From positions 992,001-1,056,000 of the forward strand of contig OZ025801.1 of NCBI GenBank assembly GCA_964019425.1: 64,000 bases of DNA. The letters are read 5' to 3'. Each line of letters starts with the position of its first letter. The stretch's first letter is position 1. The position numbers were made by a program, and so were the translations under genes. The DNA is from Flectonema sp. DT1601 (lineage: Eukaryota; Euglenozoa; Diplonemea; Diplonemida; Diplonemidae). The notes beneath the pieces are model-generated. The model had not been told where the DNA came from. It saw nothing but the letters and a program-made list of their open reading frames with translations, and searched no databases. Positions 1 to 10,065 of this stretch are shown here, piece by piece.

Positions 1-351
1 CATCCTGTGACGCAGTCAACATGTGTGGCAGCAACGACTGTAAGTAGTGAGAATGATATTAACTGTTACAACCTGATTAGTAACAACCTGATTAGTAACA
101 ACCTGCTTACAACAACTCACTCGTCGACTACCAACAGTAGAACTTCATCTGAGATTGGAGGACATCCTTCTGTTGGACTTCTAAGTTCTCATCACACTGT
201 TGTTACAGATGTTGAGACGCCTGTTTGGGAAAGTGAACCACTTCAGGTTCCGATTGGTGGTACACATTATGAGAGATTACGTTTTTGGGAAATTAAAACA
301 CTTTTAGCTCGGCATTCAAAAGAATCACAGTGGAAATCACCACAGCGATGA
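1..351 (+). CDS. 3' end of an unknown gene, cut by the window edge
   Basis: The frame is open from base 1 and ends at TGA 349-351, so this is probably the last part of a gene that begins outside the window. The visible 116 residues are rich in Ser, Thr and Asn, with a short duplicated stretch (NLISNNLISNNLL, about residues 22-34), and show no domain I recognise. A more ordered tail (THYERLRFWEIKTLLARHSKE) precedes the stop. The stop codon lies inside the left arm of a 22-bp inverted repeat. No start codon can be assigned. It could also be a chance open frame, since the composition is simple. Confidence 0.4.
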   Translation, partial: HPVTQSTCVAATTVSSENDINCYNLISNNLISNNLLTTTHSSTTNSRTSSEIGGHPSVGLLSSHHTVVTDVETPVWESEPLQVPIGGTHYERLRFWEIKTLLARHSKESQWKSPQR

Positions 352-381
352 TTAAATACATCATTGCTGTGGTGATTTCCA
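331..381 (+). other. 22-bp inverted repeat (hairpin) over a stop codon
   Basis: The left arm 331-352 and right arm 360-381 are complementary at 21 of 22 positions. The exception can pair as G-U in the transcript. The loop is the 7 nt 353-359. The TGA that ends the preceding reading frame (349-351) lies in the left arm. The structure may be a 3' processing or stability signal, or a small hairpin RNA. Only the inverted repeat itself is seen directly. Confidence 0.7.
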
Positions 382-1341
382 TCATCGTTTTCAGGTATTG
401 TGATACTGTGATGGATTCACTCAAGCTGCGTTGTAATCAATTCACTTACGACCCTGTATACTCCTTCGGGAGTGTTTTTAGCTTATTTTTCTTTTTCTGT
501 AAAGTTAATTCCCCTTTAGTCAAGTCAGTTTACCAATAGTGTTGCACACCTTTTCGTGAACGTAAGGAAGGTTGGCAAGTTCAGTAATTGTTAATTCTTA
601 CTTACCAGTTTTGTTAAGTTACGTAAAGCAAAGCAAAAAAAAAAAAAACAACAAACGATTCGAACGTTCTTTTGTTTTTAATTCATGTTAATATGTTATT
701 TGTGTTTTTGTTGTAATTATTTCCTTGTAAAATGGTCGACTATTTCGACTCACTGTCGTCGTACTTTCAATAATTCGATTGCTTAATTTTGCAGGTGAGT
801 GTTTTTTTTTTTTCCCCCTTCCCACCCTCTCTTACTATTCTCTGAATTTAAAAAAGATTGTGCAGTTGTTGAGGCTTATGATATTTCCCTTCAATTTGGT
901 AAATAACTATTTCGTGGCCTTGTCTGTATTTCTCTTTTTGATACAGGTGAGAGTTTCTTTTTCCCTTGTTTTTTTTCCTTCCCCTCTCTTATTGTTTTTT
1001 GAATTAAAAAGACTGTGCCGATGTACCTCATTTTGTTTACTTTACAAGGCTTACGATATTTTCTGCTATTTTGATAAATTAGTGGCCTTATCTGTCTTTT
1101 TTTTGATACAAAATTATGTTTCTTCTTTTCCTGCTCATTTTTATTCTTCTTCTTGGTATTCAACTTGTTGTTTATCATAGAGTTAAAGGATAAACTTTTT
1201 CAACTCACGTAGCCTTATCAAATTTTTATAGTATTCTTTCGTGCAATAAGCACAATCTCATTCACGAAAATAATTTTTTTTCCCCTCGAAGAAACATTTT
1301 AAGTTACCTTTTATGAGGAAAAAAAAAAAAAAAAAAAGGGT
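352..1341. other. Non-coding spacer with pyrimidine-rich degenerate tandem repeat
   Basis: No credible gene. Between about 785 and 1150 a degenerate unit of roughly 155 bp occurs twice, plus a partial third copy. Each copy has a GATACA(GGTGAG) element, a run of T and C, a TTGAATTAAAAA-like stretch and a TGGCCTTRTCTGT element. The short open frames over this region are low-complexity products of T/C runs. Confidence 0.5.
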
Positions 1342-1497
1342 TATGGCCCAAAATACCCCACCTGGTGGCCCAAAATACCCCGAAGTGGCCCAAAATACCC
1401 CAAAGTGGCCCAAAATACCCCAAAGTGGCCCAAAATACCCCAAAGTGGCCCAAAATACCCCAAAGTGGCCCAAAATACCCCGAAGTGGCCCAAAACC
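1342..1497. repeat. 20-bp minisatellite, about 7.5 copies (left array)
   Basis: The unit GGCCCAAAATACCCCAAAGT is repeated head to tail with only A/G variants in the AAAG part. It starts directly after an 18-A run (1321-1338) and ends in a truncated unit followed by CCCGG. The same unit occurs in opposite orientation at 3123-3332, so the two arrays form a large interrupted inverted repeat. Confidence 0.9.
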
Positions 1498-3122
1498 CGG
1501 TCTGGCTGTGCACCCTGGGGTCCCAACCACATAGCTGGGTATGAGGATGGGTCACAGTCACCAGGTATTACTCATACAACCATCAGGGTTTAGAGCATCA
1601 CAAGCACCAGACAGGTCACCTAAATTTACTCGAAAGTTTGGGCAATTCGAACGTCAGCATTCACATTAGCAAGCAACCAGTCCTGAGTACTTAAAGAACC
1701 CAACCATTACGTGTATCAGCCACAGTCACACTTAGTATAGCGTTAGTACAGAGGACACGGATCTGCTATGCAGGGAAGTGACTTGAACTCGTTCAACTAA
1801 TTAATGTGTGCAGATATAAGCGCTGCGAATTGACGGGTCTGAAGTTATGCTTTCCGAAGAGAGCAACCACCCACGCGAGTGTTATTTTGACGCCATAACC
1901 TGTAGCTTTCAACACATAACAACCAGGGATAATTCTCAGTAAGGCCGCCGTCACCGTGAAGCTGCTACGAATATAACTCAGCAAACTAGCAATTCCTCCA
2001 ACTTTTTTCATATGTGCAGACACATAGTCAGCTACACACTTAGAGATTTTCTTAATCTCTTTAAGCTACTTTGCTTTAGCAGTGGATCTTGCTTATACTA
2101 TTTTTTTGGCTGAGTTTCAGTGGCAGCAGGTTGAGTTTCAACTATGTTTCGGGCATCTTAGAGATTGAGAATAAAAGTTCATAGTAAAAGAGTAAAAGCC
2201 TAGAGAGAATGAAAACATTTGTGATTAGGAACCTGAACACTTTACTGAACGAAGCATCGTAGGCAACCAGTTTCCTTCGAGAATCTGCAGGTGGTGCAGG
2301 GCTAAATCGAGATGAGGAAGATAACACCCGTACACCTTAAGCGCACACGGATGTTGAGATAACGTTTGTATGATGTTCACTTGACGAGATTAGCAAAGAC
2401 AAATACTCACGGATAGGTTGGGTTGTTCGTCAGGTCTTGATAGTATTCTCAGCCTCTGGAAGTTTTACTGAGTGCATGCAAAGAACGGTATGTGTGCAGG
2501 GCTGGGTCACCTTACAGAGAACTGCTGTCCTCTTACACGTCATTCCAACCGAATTTCAAAGTCAAGACACCTGCGAGTTACAGACAGCCTGGTCGCAAGC
2601 GACACTCCTGTTTCTGACCGGGTTATCAGGGTATCTAACTCATGCAAGCATGAGAGCTTTTTTAAGGCTACTTTGAATTATCAAGAGCGCAGTACTGCCC
2701 GAAGGGTTCCCGCGTGTCAAGATGCATTTGCATGTGCTGAGCAGAAGTTCCAGAAAGAAGATTACTTTTATCATTTCCCAAGTCATCACATCCTTGACCG
2801 TTTGTGTTATTAGCTTTCAATCAATCCATTACCATAGATCCACAGATGAGTGTGCTGAATAGAAAGTAAAATGGGACGGCAAAAAGCTTTTGTCCAAGTG
2901 ACACAGAAATACTGGCAAGGCAGGTTCCAAAAAAAAAGTTTCAAGAAAAAAAAAAAAAAAAAAAAAAAAAGAAAAAAATTGGAAAAAAAACAAGAAAAAA
3001 AAAAAAAAAAATTGGCAGTGGAAAAAGTTACAACTTGTAGTGAACAGCGAAAAAAAAATCATCACTTCCAGTTTCTGTACACACATTATCCTGATTTACA
3101 AGTTCCCAAAGCCGGGTTCGGT
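1498..3122. other. Unassigned 1.6-kb segment between inverted minisatellites
   Basis: No protein-coding frame of note and no tRNA or rRNA that I can recognise. It is less AT-rich than the surrounding spacers and lacks homopolymer runs until about 2930, where several A-tracts begin. Both ends carry a CCGGGTT-like word next to the minisatellite, in inverted orientation, which suggests the inner flanks are related. It could encode a long non-coding RNA or be a mobile or duplicated cassette. Nothing in the sequence decides this. Confidence 0.35.
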
Positions 3123-3332
3123 ATATTTTGGACCACTTCGGGGTATTTTGGGCCACTTTGGGGTATTTTGGGCCACTTTGGGGTATTTTGGGCCACTTTG
3201 GGGTATTTTGGGCCACTTTGGGGTATTTTGGGCCACTTCGGGGTATTTTGGGCCACTTCGGGGTATTTTGGGCCACTTTGGGGTATTTTGGGCCATTTGC
3301 AAAAAAAGTGGGGTATTTTGGGCCATTGCCCA
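3123..3332. repeat. 20-bp minisatellite, about 9-10 copies (right array, inverted)
   Basis: Tandem GGGGTATTTTGGGCCACTTT units, the reverse complement of the array at 1342-1497. The last unit is separated by an A-run insertion, and a 15-A tract follows (about 3333-3347). Both arrays therefore abut A/T homopolymers on their outer sides. Translated, the array gives repetitive GILGHFGVFWATLGYFGPLW frames, which I do not regard as protein. Confidence 0.9.
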
Positions 3333-3611
3333 AAAAAAAAAAAAAAATCAGCTGATTAGTTATAACTTTGTTAAGCTAAACCAACTTCTACTTTATCATT
3401 TATGTATTGTCAATGCAGCAATTCATTTACTAAGTTAGGTCCTGTCTTCCTATGGCTTTAGCTTTCATTTTTAAGGCTTACTACATACATACGTCCTTTT
3501 TTTCTTGCCAGATTTGTTACAATTATTAGTCAGTCTTCTTTGAATGAGTTTTAAATTATTTTTTCAAACAGATTTTTTTAATCATCTTTCTCAAACACTT
3601 CTGTTCTTTTT

Positions 3612-3696
3612 ATGATGAAATATCAATATATGCCGCCCCAGTCGGAGCTACGGCGATGCCCGAAAAGGCATTCTATAACCCTTAGGACACCGCTGA
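3612..3696 (+). ncRNA. Box C/D snoRNA A (first copy): predicted guide for LSU rRNA P-loop and a nearby site
   Basis: C box ATGATGA 3612-3618, D' box CGGA 3643-3646, C'-like GCGATGC 3653-3659, D box CTGA 3693-3696. The guide before D' (3632-3642, GCCGCCCCAGT) is complementary to ACUGGGGCGG, the P-loop of LSU rRNA. The fifth base upstream of D' pairs with the second G of GGGG, which I place at E. coli Gm2251 (yeast 25S Gm2619, snR67). The guide before D (3680-3691, CCTTAGGACACC) is complementary to GGUGUCCUAAGG, conserved in eukaryotic 25S/28S about 30 nt downstream of the P-loop. The rule predicts methylation of the G in GGUG. The rRNA sequences are recalled from memory. The core is invariant in all 20 copies here. 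True ends probably extend 4-6 nt beyond the boxes; no strong terminal stem is evident. Confidence 0.85.
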
Positions 3697-3729
3697 CACA
3701 ACTCAATTCATTTTGTCTTCACTGTTGCT

Positions 3730-3823
3730 GTTCGATATGATGCATAACACAACCCTTTTGGTTAAAGGCTACCCCTTGATGTTACCAAAAATAAATGTCA
3801 AACTCAACAGGTCTGACTTGAAC
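3730..3823 (+). ncRNA. Box C/D snoRNA B (first copy): predicted guide for LSU rRNA helix 74 region
   Basis: Terminal stem GTTCG (3730-3734) pairs with TGAAC (3819-3823). C box ATGATGC 3737-3743, C'-like TTGATGT, D box CTGA 3813-3816. The guide GTCAAACTCAACAGG (3797-3811) is complementary at 14 of 15 positions to CCUGUUGAGCUUGAC of eukaryotic LSU rRNA domain V, near the peptidyl transferase ring. The fifth base before D predicts methylation of the G in CCUG. The D' guide is not assignable by eye. Variation among copies (GGCAACC, GGAAACC, CTCTTTT) lies outside the D guide. Two copies (4962, 5702) have GTACG in the stem, one mismatch. Confidence 0.82.
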
Positions 3824-6800
3824 CATCATCTCATCCTTCTCCTGCACTTCTTCACTTTTATGATGAAATATCAATATATGCCGCCCCAGTCGGAGCTACG
3901 GCGATGCCCGAAAAGGCATTCTATAACCCTTAGGACACCGCTGACACAACTCAATTCCTTTTGTCTTCATTCTTGCTGTTCGATATGATGCATAACACAA
4001 CCCTTTTGGTTAAAGGAAACCCCTTGATGTTACCAAAAATAAATGTCAAACTCAACAGGTCTGACTTGAACCAGCATCTCATCCTTCTCCTGCACCTTCA
4101 TTTTTATGATGAAATATCAATATATGCCGCCCCAGTCGGAGCTACGGCGATGCCCGAAAAGGCATTCTATAACCCTTAGGACACCGCTGACACAACTCAA
4201 TTCCTTTTGTCTTCACTCTTGCTGTTCGATATGATGCATAACACAACCCTTTTGGTTAAAGGAAACCCCTTGATGTTACCAAAAATAAATGTCAAACTCA
4301 ACAGGTCTGACTTGAACCAGCATCTCATCCTTCTCCTGCACCTTCATTTTTATGATGAAATATCAATATATGCCGCCCCAGTCGGAGCTACGGCGATGCC
4401 CGAAAAGGCATTCTATAACCCTTAGGACACCGCTGACACAACTCAATTCCTTTTGTCTTCACTCTTGCTGTTCGATATGATGCATAACACAACCCTTTTG
4501 GTTAAAGGAAACCCCTTGATGTTACCAAAAATAAATGTCAAACTCAACAGGTCTGACTTGAACCAGCATCTCATCCTTCTCCTGCACCTTCATTTTTATG
4601 ATGAAATATCAATATATGCCGCCCCAGTCGGAGCTACGGCGATGCCCGAAAAGGCATTCTATAACCCTTAGGACACCGCTGACACAACTCAATGCTTTTT
4701 GTCTTCACTCTTGCTGTTCGATATGATGCATAACACAACCCTTTTGGTTAAAGGCAACCCCTTGATGTTACCAAAAATAAATGTCAAACTCAACAGGTCT
4801 GACTTGAACCAGCATCTCATCCTTCTCCTGCACCTTCATTTTTATGATGAAATATCAATATATGCCGCCCCAGTCGGAGCTACGGCGATGCCCGAAAAGG
4901 CATTCTATAACCCTTAGGACACCGCTGACACAACTCAATTCATTTTGTCTTCACTCTCGCTGTACGATATGATGCATAACACAACCCTTTTGGTTAAAGG
5001 AAACCCCTTGATGTTACCAAAAATAAATGTCAAACTCAACAGGTCTGACTTGAACCAGCATCTCATCCTTCTCCTGCACCTTCATTTTTATGATGAAATA
5101 TCAATATATGCCGCCCCAGTCGGAGCTACGGCGATGCCCGAAAAGGCATTCTATAACCCTTAGGACACCGCTGACACAACTCAATTCATTTTGTCTTCAC
5201 TCTCGCTGTTCGATATGATGCATAACACAACCCTTTTGGTTAAAGGAAACCCCTTGATGTTACCAAAAATAAATGTCAAACTCAACAGGTCTGACTTGAA
5301 CCAGCATCTCATCCTTCTCCTGCACTCCTTCATTTTTATGATGAAATATCAATATATGCCGCCCCAGTCGGAGCTACGGCGATGCCCGAAAAGGCATTCT
5401 ATAACCCTTAGGACACCGCTGACACAACTCAATGCTTTTTGTCTTCACTCTTGCTGTTCGATATGATGCATAACACAACCCTTTTGGTTAAAGGCAACCC
5501 CTTGATGTTACCAAAAATAAATGTCAAACTCAACAGGTCTGACTTGAACCAGCATCTCATCCTTCTCCTGCACCTTCATTTTTATGATGAAATATCAATA
5601 TATGCCGCCCCAGTCGGAGCTACGGCGATGCCCGAAAAGGCATTCTATAACCCTTAGGACACCGCTGACACAACTCAATTCATTTTGTCTTCACTCTCGC
5701 TGTACGATATGATGCATAACACAACCCTTTTGGTTAAAGGAAACCCCTTGATGTTACCAAAAATAAATGTCAAACTCAACAGGTCTGACTTGAACCAGCA
5801 TCTCATCCTTCTCCTGCACCTTCATTTTTATGATGAAATATCAATATATGCCGCCCCAGTCGGAGCTACGGCGATGCCCGAAAAGGCATTCTATAACCCT
5901 TAGGACACCGCTGACACAACTCAATTCATTTTGTCTTCACTCTCGCTGTTCGATATGATGCATAACACAACCCTTTTGGTTAAAGGAAACCCCTTGATGT
6001 TACCAAAAATAAATGTCAAACTCAACAGGTCTGACTTGAACCAGCATCTCATCCTTCTCCTGCACTCCTTCATTTTTATGATGAAATATCAATATATGCC
6101 GCCCCAGTCGGAGCTACGGCGATGCCCGAAAAGGCATTCTATAACCCTTAGGACACCGCTGACACAACTCAATTCCTTTTGTCTTCACTCTTGCTGTTCG
6201 ATATGATGCATAACACAACCCTTTTGGTTAAAGGCAACCCCTTGATGTTACCAAAAATAAATGTCAAACTCAACAGGTCTGACTTGAACCATCACCTCAT
6301 CCTTCTCCTGCACTTCTTCACTTTTATGATGAAATATCAATATATGCCGCCCCAGTCGGAGCTACGGCGATGCCCGAAAAGGCATTCTATAACCCTTAGG
6401 ACACCGCTGACACAACTCAATTCATTTTGTCTTCACTCTTGCTGTTCGATATGATGCATAACACAACCCTTTTGGTTAAAGGCAACCCCTTGATGTTACC
6501 AAAAATAAATGTCAAACTCAACAGGTCTGACTTGAACCATCACCTCATCCTTCTCCTGCACTTCTTCACTTTTATGATGAAATATCAATATATGCCGCCC
6601 CAGTCGGAGCTACGGCGATGCCCGAAAAGGCATTCTATAACCCTTAGGACACCGCTGACACAACTCAATTCCTTTTGTCTTCACTCTTGCTGTTCGATAT
6701 GATGCATAACACAACCCTTTTGGTTAAAGGCAACCCCTTGATGTTACCAAAAATAAATGTCAAACTCAACAGGTCTGACTTGAACCATCACCTCATCCTT

Positions 6801-8609
6801 CTCCTGCACTTCTTCACTTTTATGATGAAATATCAATATATGCCGCCCCAGTCGGAGCTACGGCGATGCCCGAAAAGGCATTCTATAACCCTTAGGACAC
6901 CGCTGACACAACTCAATTCCTTTTGTCTTCACTCTTGCTGTTCGATATGATGCATAACACAACCCTTTTGGTTAAAGGCAACCCCTTGATGTTACCAAAA
7001 ATAAATGTCAAACTCAACAGGTCTGACTTGAACCATCACCTCATCCTTCTCCTGCACTTCTTCACTTTTATGATGAAATATCAATATATGCCGCCCCAGT
7101 CGGAGCTACGGCGATGCCCGAAAAGGCATTCTATAACCCTTAGGACACCGCTGACACAACTCAATTCCTTTTGTCTTCACTCTTGCTGTTCGATATGATG
7201 CATAACACAACCCTTTTGGTTAAAGGCAACCCCTTGATGTTACCAAAAATAAATGTCAAACTCAACAGGTCTGACTTGAACCATCACCTCATCCTTCTCC
7301 TGCACTTCTTCACTTTTATGATGAAATATCAATATATGCCGCCCCAGTCGGAGCTACGGCGATGCCCGAAAAGGCATTCTATAACCCTTAGGACACCGCT
7401 GACACAACTCAATTCCTTTTGTCTTCACTCTTGCTGTTCGATATGATGCATAACACAACCCTTTTGGTTAAAGGCAACCCCTTGATGTTACCAAAAATAA
7501 ATGTCAAACTCAACAGGTCTGACTTGAACCAGCATCTCATCCTTCTCCTGCACCTTCATTTTTATGATGAAATATCAATATATGCCGCCCCAGTCGGAGC
7601 TACGGCGATGCCCGAAAAGGCATTCTATAACCCTTAGGACACCGCTGACACAACTCAATGCTTTTTGTCTTCACTCTTGCTGTTCGATATGATGCATAAC
7701 ACAACCCTTTTGGTTAAAGGCAACCCCTTGATGTTACCAAAAATAAATGTCAAACTCAACAGGTCTGACTTGAACCAGCATCTCATCCTTCTCCTGCACC
7801 TTCATTTTTATGATGAAATATCAATATATGCCGCCCCAGTCGGAGCTACGGCGATGCCCGAAAAGGCATTCTATAACCCTTAGGACACCGCTGACACAAC
7901 TCAATTCCTTTTGTCTTCACTCTTGCTGTTCGATATGATGCATAACACAACCCTTTTGGTTAAAGGCAACCCCTTGATGTTACCAAAAATAAATGTCAAA
8001 CTCAACAGGTCTGACTTGAACCATCACCTCATCCTTCTCCTGCACTTCTTCACTTTTATGATGAAATATCAATATATGCCGCCCCAGTCGGAGCTACGGC
8101 GATGCCCGAAAAGGCATTCTATAACCCTTAGGACACCGCTGACACAACTCAATTCATTTTGTCTTCACTCTTGCTGTTCGATATGATGCATAACACAACC
8201 CTTTTGGTTAAAGGCAACCCCTTGATGTTACCAAAAATAAATGTCAAACTCAACAGGTCTGACTTGAACCAGCATCTCATCCTTCTCCTGCACTCCTTCA
8301 TTTTTATGATGAAATATCAATATATGCCGCCCCAGTCGGAGCTACGGCGATGCCCGAAAAGGCATTCTATAACCCTTAGGACACCGCTGACACAACTCAA
8401 TTCCTTTTGTCTTCATTCTTGCTGTTCGATATGATGCATAACACAACCCTTTTGGTTAAAGGCAACCCCTTGATGTTACCAAAAATAAATGTCAAACTCA
8501 ACAGGTCTGACTTAAACCTTCATCTCATCCTTGGCTAAAGGATGTTGTAAAATTTTTGATATTTATTCGTTTGAATAAAAATATATGTCCATAGATTTTA
8601 GACAATAAA

Positions 8610-10065
8610 ATGGCAGCTGTTGGTTCTTGTGATTGCACAGCCCCGGCGATGGTTTCTGTCGGAAGATTCAAATTGTTGTGGACAGAATTAGGTTCAGAGA
8701 TAGAGAAGAATTGTAAGACTGAAGATGATCAACTGGTAGATATCGCGAAGGTTCTTGAGATGATAAAAAGTGTCCCGAATAGATTGATGGAGTGTAGTCC
8801 GGGAGCAGAAGAAAAGACACGCGAATTTGGAGTCCCAACCAAGACTGGTGTAGAAAAGTATCCAGTAGCAGTATGGGAGAAAGTAAAAGATTTTATTGAC
8901 AGCAAAGTATGGGATTTCGACGAACCCGCATTACCATCAGACAAAGATGATCCTCTTTTAAACAAGAAGCTTTCGTACGGTAATTTCATGTTGGGATTTG
9001 ATTTTCATATCACTCCAGAAGGTCCTAAACTTATCGAGGTAAACACCAATGCTGGGGGACTGGCCACTGCGTTATCAATTGGCGGATGTAACCAGTTTGA
9101 AAAAACTCTTTTGAAACAAAACTGGATTACTGCGCTGCTTGACGAATACAAATCTGCTACTGGAGCTGAACTTCCGCGTAATATGGTGATAGTCGATGAG
9201 AACCCATCTGAACAAGGGCTTTATGCAGAAATGCTTCACTTTGCAAAACTAGCAGAGTCACACATACATAAGGAGTGTAAAAGTACTTCATTTCGGTGTT
9301 TCGTTTGTGATCCTTCTGAACTGACTGTTGACAAAGAGACGAATGTGTTGAACTACACAGATGATTTCGGTACTAAGGTAGCTATTGACTTGATGTACAA
9401 CAGACTTACTGATTTTAGATTTGAGGAAGAAGCCACTCAACACATCAGGAAGGCTTGTCTTGACAACAAACTCGTAGTCACACCTCATCCAGCATCATAC
9501 GTTAGAGTTGCTGATAAAAGGTTGTTACCGTTAATGGAACACGATGTCGTACCAGCGACAATCCCTTTGTCATCTAAACCGATGGAATTTTGGGGGAAAA
9601 ATAAAAAGAAATATGTGTTTAAACCAGCATCAGGAAATGCATCAAAAGGAGTGTATCGCGGAGATAAAATCAGCGTAACAAAGTTAAAAACCCTTCCGAT
9701 GGATGAGACGCTGGCCCAGGAATTCTGTCCACCTGGTGAGTCAGATGACGGTAGTAAGTATGACCTTCGTGTGTACACAAGTGGTGATCAGATACTGGGT
9801 GTTGCTAGCCGGCAGTTTACAGGACAGGTTATGGAAATGCGTTCTGAAAATTCTGGTTTTAGAGCAGCCTTACCAGAAAACGTTTGCTGCTTCAGTGCAC
9901 TCCCGGGATTCTTCCAAAATGAGGAAGTCGCATCTCCGAATTGTTGCAAGTGAGTGTCTGCGGTCAACAACTTTTATCTGAATGGTTTTTTATTTCTTTT
10001 TTTTTTCTTTCTTTTCTGATAGGAATGCCATCAAGGTGGAAATATTGAGGTTACAGGTCTCTTGA
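8610..10065 (+). CDS. ATP-grasp family protein, bacterial-like, one intron
   Basis: Coding exons 8610-9949 and 10023-10065, 460 residues. The intron 9950-10022 (GTGAGT...TTTTCTGATAG) is inferred because the first exon otherwise ends at a stop inside the 5' splice site. Splicing adds KNAIKVEILRLQVS. The protein has ATP-grasp-like features: GFDFHITPEGPKLIEVNTNAGG at about residues 128-149 (acidic and Asn metal/ATP ligands), VFKPASGNASKGVYRG at about 337-352, and a late LAQEF...YDLRVY segment. From memory it resembles uncharacterised bacterial ATP-grasp proteins containing an IEINTNAGG motif. Horizontal acquisition is therefore possible, though the presence of an intron shows it is settled. Substrate unknown. 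The start ATG follows TTTTAG at a short distance. Confidence 0.85.

Larger units (their letters stand above)
3607..8520 (+). repeat. snoRNA tandem array 1: 20 units of 246 or 248 bp
   Basis: Twenty tandem units, each holding snoRNA A then snoRNA B on the + strand. C boxes of A start at 3612, 3860, 4106, 4352, 4598, 4844, 5090, 5338, 5584, 5830, 6078, 6326, 6574, 6822, 7070, 7318, 7564, 7810, 8058 and 8306. Terminal stems of B start at 3730, 3978, 4224, 4470, 4716, 4962, 5208, 5456, 5702, 5948, 6196, 6444, 6692, 6940, 7188, 7436, 7682, 7928, 8176 and 8424. Substitutions and the 2-nt length difference fall almost only in the spacers before A, after A and after B. The A core and the B guide are unchanged. 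A three-unit block of about 740 bp (from 4690) is repeated directly after itself, and units near 6427-7418 are nearly identical, so local duplication is recent. Confidence 0.93.

Noticed and set aside
3123-3359. Repetitive protein of GILGHFGVFWATLGYFGPLW type
   Set aside because: It is a translation of a 20-bp minisatellite, which is open in several frames on both strands because the unit lacks stops.
3713-8434. Series of near-identical 72- and 91-codon frames repeated through both arrays
   Set aside because: They are one frame of the snoRNA repeat, cross the C/D boxes and guides, have no domain, and shift length with 2-nt spacer changes. The RNA explanation accounts for the conservation.
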